A program made the translations under genes and the position numbers. The notes under the pieces were generated by a model that saw only the letters and a list, made by a program, of their open reading frames with translations, was not told the origin of the DNA and did no database searches. Source: an uncultured Rikenellaceae bacterium (GTDB lineage Bacteria > Bacteroidota > Bacteroidia > Bacteroidales > Rikenellaceae). Taken from it: DNA of 6,863 bases. The DNA lies in assembly GCA_947054185.1 (NCBI GenBank), contig CAMRVW010000108.1, forward strand, positions 1 through 6,863, in the 5' to 3' direction. Below are positions 1 through 4,643 of this stretch, one piece after another; position 1 is the first letter of the stretch, and each line of letters opens with the position of its first letter.

Positions 1-8
1 TGTTCCTC

Positions 9-37
9 AAAAATATCAAAACGGGGTCTGTGACCCC
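9..37 (-). terminator. Intrinsic terminator of the rplY-pth-S4-DUF4924 operon
   Basis: Bases 23-28 (GGGGTC) and 32-37 (GACCCC) form a perfect 6-bp GC-rich stem with a 3-base loop. Read leftward, the stem is followed by a T-rich run, seen on the + strand as the A-rich stretch 9-21. This is the classic Rho-independent arrangement. It lies about 70 bases past the stop codon of the last operon gene. A second possible hairpin at 44-68 lies between that stop and the terminator. Confidence 0.8.
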
Positions 38-107
38 TCCCCCGGAAGGGCCGCCTTAAGGCAGTTCCTGCAAACCAATAACGGCAGTTTATAGCAACAG
101 CTTAAAA

Positions 108-680
108 TTAGTGTGATTGTTCGGTGCCTTTGTACAGGTCTATCTCGCCTTTCTCCACCAGCTTGTATATCAGAGCCAGACGGGCAATTACCGGCGACAC
201 TAACTCCATTACGTCGGCAATGTGCTCTTTTTTATCGCTCTGCTTCATGCGCAAGAGCATTACGGAGTATAATGCCCTGAAACATAGCTCAATGTCATTC
301 ATCTCTGCCCCCGACGCCAAAAAGCCTTTTATCTTGGGCAGCTCCTTTTCAAGGGGCTTGAATGCGGCACGGTACTCTTCACCCACGGGCAACTTCAATA
401 ACCTTAGGTGCAGGTCGTTGAGGTCGTTTATGAGGTGTAACGTGTGGTCTATGTGGCCTATCTGTTGCTTGCCCTCTTCGCGCATTAGAGAGGCAAGATC
501 AATATACCAGTTTAAAGCCTCGCTCTTTTGTGCCTCATCAATGGCGCTGTTGTGCTCGAGCAGTGTGGAGTATATCCGGTCCGGAGCAAACCCACACGCG
601 CGTATCAGGTCTTCCAGCTGCCAAATGTAAAGTATGTATTCGGCAATGTTCTCTTTACGTATCTGACGGGCTATAAACAT
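108..680 (-). CDS. DUF4924 family protein
   Basis: This 190-residue protein is recognised from its N-terminus (MFIARQIRKENIAEYILYIW, then QLEDLIRA), which is typical of the DUF4924 family found in Bacteroidota. Its function is unknown. The sequence looks almost wholly helical. I see no signal peptide or membrane segment, so it is probably cytoplasmic. Conserved-looking parts are the N-terminal NIAEYILYIWQLEDLIRA stretch and the central HTLHLINDLNDLHLRLL helix. It is the last gene of the leftward operon, 29 bases after the S4-domain gene. The start is an ATG after an A-rich leader without a Shine-Dalgarno sequence. Its position after rplY, pth and the S4 gene suggests a link to translation or ribosome maintenance, but that is inference from context only. 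Confidence 0.85.
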   Translation of the reverse strand: MFIARQIRKENIAEYILYIWQLEDLIRACGFAPDRIYSTLLEHNSAIDEAQKSEALNWYIDLASLMREEGKQQIGHIDHTLHLINDLNDLHLRLLKLPVGEEYRAAFKPLEKELPKIKGFLASGAEMNDIELCFRALYSVMLLRMKQSDKKEHIADVMELVSPVIARLALIYKLVEKGEIDLYKGTEQSH

Positions 681-709
681 GTCGTATCGTTTTTGTTTTG
701 TCGTTTGTT

Positions 710-1120
710 TTAGAGAAACTGTTCCTCGTCGTCATCGAAAAACTCCTCCATCAGTGAGTCTATCTCGCGACGCTCTTTTTTTGTGGGGCGTCCCGTGCCA
801 CGGTCTCGTGCAAGCGTGGGCATCAACTTCACCGACAGCTTCATGAGCTCCTCTTCGGGTGTTATGTTCTCGGCATAAAGATGCACATCTTTGGCGCCCA
901 CGCGTGAGGAGAGAGGGGCCAGCACACGAAAGGAATATACGACGGGTGCCTTTCTTACGGCCACCACGTCGCCGGCCTTAACCTCGCGCGACGGCTTGCA
1001 TCCTGTGCCGTTGACGGTTACCTTGTTGCCCTTGACGGCATCGGCGGCAAGGCTCCTTGTCTTATATGCGCGTATGGCCCACAGCCACTTGTCTATGCGG
1101 ACACTCCTCTGATCGTCCAT
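710..1120 (-). CDS. hslR: S4-domain RNA-binding protein, Hsp15 (HslR)-like
   Basis: This 136-residue protein is close in length to E. coli Hsp15 (133). Residues 8-55 form an S4 RNA-binding domain: RIDKWLWAIRAYKTRSLA, then GNKVTVNG and KPSREVKAGD. The basic segment near residues 107-118 (GTGRPTKKERRE) matches the family's C-terminal signature. The extreme C-terminus is strongly acidic (EEFFDDDEEQFL), which differs from the mixed-charge tail of the E. coli protein. In E. coli, Hsp15 binds free 50S subunits that carry a nascent chain and helps recycle them. The same role is inferred here. The ATG lies 3 bases after the pth stop codon, so the two genes are very probably cotranscribed and perhaps translationally coupled. 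Pth acts on related stalled products, which fits. The gene symbol is by homology. Confidence 0.88.
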   Translation of the reverse strand: MDDQRSVRIDKWLWAIRAYKTRSLAADAVKGNKVTVNGTGCKPSREVKAGDVVAVRKAPVVYSFRVLAPLSSRVGAKDVHLYAENITPEEELMKLSVKLMPTLARDRGTGRPTKKERREIDSLMEEFFDDDEEQFL

Positions 1121-1123
1121 GGC

Positions 1124-1687
1124 TTATTTCTTGTTAAAAAGGTTCATCGTGCGTTCGAGCCCTATCGTGGCAAATGATATAATGGCCAGGCATGCCTGCG
1201 TTACTCTATCGGGCATGGCGGCAACCTCATCGTCGGTCCACCGGCCGAGCACATACTCTATCTGCATGCCTTTGGGGAAGTTGCCTCCTATTCCGAAACG
1301 CAGCCGCGGATAGGAACAATGGCCCAGCAGCTCGTTTATGTTTTTGAGCCCGTTGTGGCCGCCGTCGCTCCCTTTGGCGCGTATGCGTATGGTGCCGAAA
1401 GGTATGGCGATGTCATCGACTATGACAAATATGCGGTCGGCCTCTATCTTCTCTTTCTGCATCCAGTAAGCCACGGCCTTGCCACTGAGATTCATATATG
1501 TCGACGGCTTTAGCAGTATGAGGGTGCGTCCCTTGTGATTGAGCCTGGCTATGTCGCCGTAACGGTCGGTACTAAAAAGAGCGTTGGACGACTCGGCAAG
1601 AGCGTCCAACACCTTGAAACCTATATTGTGACGGGTATTGGCATACTCACTGCCGATGTTGCCTAACCCAACAATCAGATATTTCAT
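1124..1687 (-). CDS. pth: Peptidyl-tRNA hydrolase (Pth)
   Basis: This 187-residue protein hydrolyses the ester bond of peptidyl-tRNAs released from stalled ribosomes, freeing tRNA for reuse in the cytoplasm. All landmarks of the bacterial Pth family are present. The N-terminal motif VGLGNIGSEYANTRHNIGF contains Asn10 and the catalytic His20. STYMNLSG holds Asn66 (E. coli Asn68 equivalent). VDDIAIPFG carries Asp91 (Asp93 equivalent). GSDGGHNGLK carries Asn112 (Asn114 equivalent). The C-terminus (MNLFNKK) is complete and the length is normal. The sequence looks like Pth of Bacteroidales. The ATG lies 18 bases after the rplY stop and is preceded by an A-rich stretch (GAAAAAGATAA). It is the second gene of the leftward operon. 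Confidence 0.97.
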   Translation of the reverse strand: MKYLIVGLGNIGSEYANTRHNIGFKVLDALAESSNALFSTDRYGDIARLNHKGRTLILLKPSTYMNLSGKAVAYWMQKEKIEADRIFVIVDDIAIPFGTIRIRAKGSDGGHNGLKNINELLGHCSYPRLRFGIGGNFPKGMQIEYVLGRWTDDEVAAMPDRVTQACLAIISFATIGLERTMNLFNKK

Positions 1688-1705
1688 TTATCTTTTTCAG
1701 GTTGA

Positions 1706-2281
1706 TTATTTTTCAGCCGCAGCAGCCGCACCACGAGCCGCACGAGTCATCTTGACGGCGCATATTGCAGTGGTTGCAGGGGTGAGAATGGTAAGACCGT
1801 CAAACTTGACATCGCTTACGAAGATAGACTTGCCGAGCTGGAGGTCGGTAACGTCTATATCGAGAGTGTCGGTCAGTTTGTCGAGCAGACCCGAAACTTT
1901 GAGTTTGCGCTTAGAGAGCATCATCTTACCGCCCTGACGCACACCCTCAGAGACGCCTGTAAGACGCACGGGTATGTCTATTGCAACAGGATGCTCGTTG
2001 TTGACACGGTAAAAGTCGATGTGGATAACAGAGTCTTTCACCGGGTGGAACTGAACTTCGCGAACCACGGCTGTCTCGGTCTTGCCGTCGAGGTTGATGT
2101 TGATGATGTAAGAGTTGGGGGTGAAGATGATCTTGCGCAGATCGGCCTCGTTTACCGAGAAGTGAACGGTGTCGCCGTTACCGTAAATGACGCAGGGAAC
2201 TTTACCTTCTTTACGCTCGTTTTTTGCCTCTTTCTTACCGAAATTTGTACGGACTGAACCGTTGAGTTCAATAGTTTGCAT
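1706..2281 (-). CDS. rplY: 50S ribosomal protein L25/general stress protein Ctc
   Basis: This 191-residue protein is of the long L25 (Ctc/TL5) type, which binds 5S rRNA in the central protuberance of the 50S subunit. The N-terminal L25 domain spans about residues 1-92. It includes GKKEAKNERKEGKVPCVIYG, in the place of the usual basic RKEG-VP-V-YG motif, and the HIDFYRV motif at 87-93. The C-terminal TL5 beta domain spans about 98-180 and starts with IPVRLTGVSEGVRQGGKM. The protein ends in an alanine-rich tail (AARGAAAAAEK), common in this family. It is the first gene of the leftward operon, with a -7 promoter box at 2374-2381 and a leader of about 85 bases. Isoleucine codons are mostly ATC (about 8 of 15), unlike the ATA-rich rightward genes, as expected for a highly expressed gene. 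Confidence 0.96.
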   Translation of the reverse strand: MQTIELNGSVRTNFGKKEAKNERKEGKVPCVIYGNGDTVHFSVNEADLRKIIFTPNSYIININLDGKTETAVVREVQFHPVKDSVIHIDFYRVNNEHPVAIDIPVRLTGVSEGVRQGGKMMLSKRKLKVSGLLDKLTDTLDIDVTDLQLGKSIFVSDVKFDGLTILTPATTAICAVKMTRAARGAAAAAEK

Positions 2282-2373
2282 TGTGCTAAAATGTTGATTG
2301 TTAACATTATGGCGTTACTCTATAAGCTGTCTCCACAGCGAGAGACTCTTCCTTCCATCACGCCTTTCGGCCA
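2282..2373 (-). promoter_or_regulatory. Structured 5' leader of rplY
   Basis: The transcript upstream of the rplY ATG can form several hairpins. Bases 2326-2330 and 2335-2339 pair (GCTGT with ACAGC, 4-base loop). Bases 2329-2333 and 2342-2346 pair (GTCTC with GAGAC, 8-base loop). These two share bases, so they exclude each other. A third, AT-rich hairpin just before the start codon pairs 2290-2295 with 2303-2308 (AATGTT with AACATT). Many ribosomal protein operons are controlled by their own product through such leaders. I know of no described L25 leader motif of this form, so a regulatory role is only a hypothesis. Confidence 0.35.
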
Positions 2374-2381
2374 CAAAGGTA
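2374..2381 (-). promoter_or_regulatory. -7 promoter box of the rplY operon
   Basis: Read leftward the sequence is TACCTTTG, an exact match to the Bacteroidota sigma factor -7 consensus TAnnTTTG. Transcription would start near 2367-2369. No TTTG-type -33 box is visible at the usual spacing of about 19-21 bases. That space is filled by a 17-base A/T palindrome (2384-2400). Confidence 0.65.
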
Positions 2382-2383
2382 GT

Positions 2384-2400
2384 GTTTTTTTGAAAAAAAC
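2384..2400. repeat. A/T-tract palindrome in the rplY promoter
   Basis: Seven T residues (2385-2391), a single G (2392) and seven A residues (2393-2399), flanked by G and C, make a 17-base palindrome with an odd centre. It sits directly upstream of the rplY -7 box, filling most of the interval up to where the -33 element should be. It could be a bent A-tract, a regulator site, or the weak AU hairpin of a transcript arriving from the GNAT gene upstream. Confidence 0.5.
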
Positions 2401-2417
2401 GTCCTATTTTTGACTAA

Positions 2418-2900
2418 TTATTTAATTGACTGCCTGACCAGCTTCATTCTTATTATCGGAAACGGATTGCCCTGACCGTCAGTCTCGGACCGTTCAAACC
2501 CGCTGAAGCCGATATGTCGGTAAAATTCACAGGCTTTGGTGTTCTGCTCGTTGACATCGACAAACATGGCGCCGTAATCGTCAATGGCAATGTCGGTAAG
2601 ATGTCTGCCCAAACCGCATCCGAAATAGTCGGGCAAGATGAACAACATCTCTATCTTGTCTGACTCAATGCCTATGAACCCTATCGGCTTATCGTTGTAC
2701 ACCACAATAAGGGTCTCTATGCCGGCTATGGCCTCTCTTACGGTCGGAATCAGATTTTTCACATCCTTATCTGAGAGAAAGTGGTGGCTTGCCCTCACTG
2801 ACTCCTCCCATAGCTTTGTAAGAGACGAAACGAGCGCCGACGTCCGTTCCTCTTTGCACACCGCACACGTAATTGCATGCCACTTTCGAGCGTAAACCAT
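2418..2900 (-). CDS. GNAT family N-acetyltransferase, YjaB-like
   Basis: This 160-residue protein has a GNAT fold that transfers an acetyl group from acetyl-CoA to an amine. It closely resembles E. coli YjaB (147 residues) along its length. Shared parts are the N-terminal helix with WEESVRASHHFLS (31-43), the strand around IGFIGIE, and the acetyl-CoA-binding motif A at 85-98 (MLFILPDYFGCGLG). VNEQNTKACEFYRHIGF (116-132) carries Tyr127, in the position of the likely catalytic Tyr of YjaB. The end, RSETDGQGNPFPII, also matches. The N-terminus is about ten residues longer than YjaB, so the true start may differ, though no better ATG is evident. The substrate cannot be read from the sequence. It points the same way as the rplY operon, which has its own promoter, so it is probably a separate unit. 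A weak -7-like TAATTTCG lies at 2961-2968. Confidence 0.85.
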   Translation of the reverse strand: MVYARKWHAITCAVCKEERTSALVSSLTKLWEESVRASHHFLSDKDVKNLIPTVREAIAGIETLIVVYNDKPIGFIGIESDKIEMLFILPDYFGCGLGRHLTDIAIDDYGAMFVDVNEQNTKACEFYRHIGFSGFERSETDGQGNPFPIIRMKLVRQSIK

Positions 2901-2956
2901 ACCTTATTATTGTTTTGTGATCGGAAAAGTCACTTTCTTGAAAAAGATGATTGTCG

Positions 2957-2989
2957 GGGGCGAAATTATGAAATTTTTTGTTTTGCCCC
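2957..2989 (+). repeat. Inverted repeat in the divergent intergenic region
   Basis: GGGGCGAAA (2957-2965) pairs with TTTTGCCCC (2981-2989) over nine positions with one G-T wobble, leaving a 15-base AT-rich loop. No T-run follows on either side, so it is not a standard terminator. It overlaps the weak -7-like box proposed for the GNAT gene, so it could be an operator. Confidence 0.35.
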
Positions 2990-3178
2990 ATATTTCCGCA
3001 AAAAGTAAGGCTGGAAGAGATGGTTGTGACATGGTCGTCGTGGATGTTAAAATTAGGAACGGAAATAGTCCTCGACAGCGGGGTCTTTCTGAAAGTCTCT
3101 TTTGTGATATGCCGTCTTGTCGTATCGCGTTTGGTGATAAAAAATAGAGTCGCTGCTGTTTTTATCTGTACTATTGCC

Positions 3179-3186
3179 TATATTTG
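3179..3186 (+). promoter_or_regulatory. -7 promoter box of the Gfo/Idh/MocA oxidoreductase gene
   Basis: TATATTTG matches the Bacteroidota -7 consensus TAnnTTTG exactly. A start of transcription near 3193 would give a leader of about 65 bases before the ATG at 3259. The -33 region has no clear TTTG. The box overlaps a TTG at 3184 that could extend the reading frame upstream, which argues against that TTG as the translation start. Confidence 0.5.
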
Positions 3187-3258
3187 TATTTTGTGACGGC
3201 GGGCAAGAGTGGTGCGGCATGTTGCCTTGAACGCCGTTGTGCAACCAAGAGAGAGGAC

Positions 3259-4500
3259 ATGATAGATGCTATGACAGAGGATAATACGGTCACTGTTGCG
3301 GCCATTGGCGCCGGCAACAGAATGAACATCTATTCGGCCATGCATGGTCGCGGCATGCGTGTGGTGGCGGTGGTCGAGCCTGACGACACAAGGCGTGATG
3401 CTCTCGCCGTGCGTTGCGGCGTGGCCGACGACATGCGTTTCAGCTCGTGGGATGATTTCATGCGTTGCGACAGATGCGCCGACGCCGTCATAATATGTAC
3501 GCCCGACCACATGCACTTCTCGCAGGCAGTGGCGGCCATAGAGCGCGGATATGACGTATTGCTCGAGAAGCCCATAGCTCAATCGCTGCCCGAGTGCATG
3601 GAGATAGCGGCCAAGGCTCGCATGTACGGGCGTATCGTCGGCGTGTGTCATGTGTTGCGGTATAACCGTTATTTCCGTAAATTCAAGGAGTCGATATCAG
3701 ACGGGAGCTTGGGGCAGATAATATCTATAAATCACGTGGAGGCGGTGGGCATAGAACGCATGACCCACTCTTTTGTGCGTGGGTTATGGCGCAAAGAGCA
3801 TGAGTCCAACCCCATGATATTGTCGAAAGCGTGTCACGACCTCGACCTGTTGGTGTGGCTTACGGGTCGCAACTGTCTGCAAGTAAGCTCTTACGGGTCG
3901 CTCGGGTGGTTTCGCCGAGAGAACGCCCCTTTGGGCAGTCCGTTGCGTTGCACCGACGGTTGTCCCGTCGAGCATGAATGTCCATATTCGGCTATAGAGC
4001 TCTATTGCAGGCGTCACAGATGGTTGCGTCATTTCGACATACCCGAGGGTGCCGACATAGACGATTTCATATTGAATCAGTTGCGCACAGGGCCTTACGG
4101 GCGGTGCGTTTACAGGTGCGACAATGACGTGGTCGACCATCAGGTCGTATCCATGTTGATGCATGGCGGCATCACCGTCAACTTCTCGATGGATGCTTTC
4201 ACTCGCGACTCGGGACGTAAGACCCACTGTATGTTAAGTAACGGCGAGGTTTTCGGTGACGAGCGACGCCTCGTGGTAAGGCCTTTTTCATCCGACACCG
4301 GAGACATGGTTTACGACTTCTCCGATTGTTGCGGCGAGACATCGGGACATGGCGGCGGCGATATTGACATCGTGCGCGATTTTATCGAGGCCGTACGCTC
4401 ACGCGACCCCGAGAGACTGACAACCAATATCGAATCGTCAATAGAAAGCCACCGCATAGCCTTCCTGATAGAACAGCGCCGAAAAGAGGCGATGCGATAA
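3259..4500 (+). CDS. Gfo/Idh/MocA family NAD(P)-dependent oxidoreductase
   Basis: This protein (413 residues from the ATG at 3259) belongs to the Gfo/Idh/MocA family, whose members usually oxidise or reduce sugars, inositols or related polyols with NAD(P). The N-terminal Rossmann fold begins VTVAAIGAGNRM (11-22), with an acidic residue ending strand two (VVEPD, 38-42). TPDHMHF (81-87) and the hallmark EKP (103-105) follow, and KACHDLDLL (190-198) supplies the usual His and Asp of the active site. A cysteine-rich segment follows, with Cys231, 235, 241 and 250 and then Cys283 and 287. The frame is open to a TTG at 3184, but that overlaps the -7 promoter box. ATG 3271 (409 residues) is an alternative start. 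The substrate is unknown. No sugar-use genes are adjacent, so context gives no help. There is no signal peptide, so it is probably cytoplasmic. About 19 of 27 isoleucine codons are ATA. Confidence 0.92.
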   Translation: MIDAMTEDNTVTVAAIGAGNRMNIYSAMHGRGMRVVAVVEPDDTRRDALAVRCGVADDMRFSSWDDFMRCDRCADAVIICTPDHMHFSQAVAAIERGYDVLLEKPIAQSLPECMEIAAKARMYGRIVGVCHVLRYNRYFRKFKESISDGSLGQIISINHVEAVGIERMTHSFVRGLWRKEHESNPMILSKACHDLDLLVWLTGRNCLQVSSYGSLGWFRRENAPLGSPLRCTDGCPVEHECPYSAIELYCRRHRWLRHFDIPEGADIDDFILNQLRTGPYGRCVYRCDNDVVDHQVVSMLMHGGITVNFSMDAFTRDSGRKTHCMLSNGEVFGDERRLVVRPFSSDTGDMVYDFSDCCGETSGHGGGDIDIVRDFIEAVRSRDPERLTTNIESSIESHRIAFLIEQRRKEAMR

Positions 4501-4515
4501 CTGATGCAGCTTGTT

Positions 4516-4528
4516 CGGGCAATGCCCG
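4516..4528. other. Small hairpin after the oxidoreductase gene
   Basis: CGGGC and GCCCG form a 5-bp stem with a 3-base loop, 16 bases past the stop codon. There is no T-run after it on either strand, so it is at most a weak terminator or an RNA 3'-end stabiliser. The 143 bases between the two rightward genes otherwise hold only the helicase promoter. Confidence 0.3.
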
Positions 4529-4591
4529 CTAAAACGGCACTTGTTGCAAACCGTTAACCGAAGCAGTCTCAGTCAAAAGCATCGCTCTTAT

Positions 4592-4622
4592 TTTGCGGTC
4601 ACGATTATTTGGAGTATCTTTG
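4592..4622 (+). promoter_or_regulatory. Promoter of the DEAD-box helicase gene (-33 and -7 boxes)
   Basis: TTTG at 4592-4595 and TATCTTTG at 4615-4622 match the Bacteroidota -33 (TTTG) and -7 (TAnnTTTG) boxes, with a 19-base spacer. This is the best complete promoter in the window. Transcription should start near 4629, about 15 bases before the ATG at 4644. The upstream TTG at 4593 that also opens the frame lies inside the -33 box and is therefore not the start. Confidence 0.8.
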
Positions 4623-4643
4623 TCTCGATTTACAAAATACTTA

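Larger units (their letters stand above)
2901..3258. other. Divergent intergenic region between the GNAT and oxidoreductase genes
   Basis: This 358-base stretch separates a leftward and a rightward gene and must hold both promoters. A good -7 box for the rightward gene is at 3179-3186, and a one-mismatch -7 box (TAATTTCG) for the leftward gene is at 2961-2968. An imperfect inverted repeat pairs 2957-2965 with 2981-2989. Short open frames on both strands have no recognisable protein features and I do not call them genes. I see no tRNA, repeat array or mobile element. Confidence 0.6.

Noticed and set aside
124..630. 168-residue open frame on the + strand
   Set aside because: It is antisense to the DUF4924 gene, has a composition rich in Ser, Arg and Cys, and has no recognisable motif.
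2767..3244. Short open frames in and next to the divergent intergenic region
   Set aside because: No recognisable domains or supported starts, and they overlap the GNAT gene or promoter signals.
3178..3651. 157-residue open frame on the - strand, and others opposite the oxidoreductase
   Set aside because: They lie opposite a clearly real Gfo/Idh/MocA gene and are His/Thr/Arg-rich with no family features. They reflect the codon bias of the sense strand.
4516..4528. Intrinsic terminator after the oxidoreductase
   Set aside because: The stem is only 5 bp and no T-run follows. I list it only as a small hairpin.
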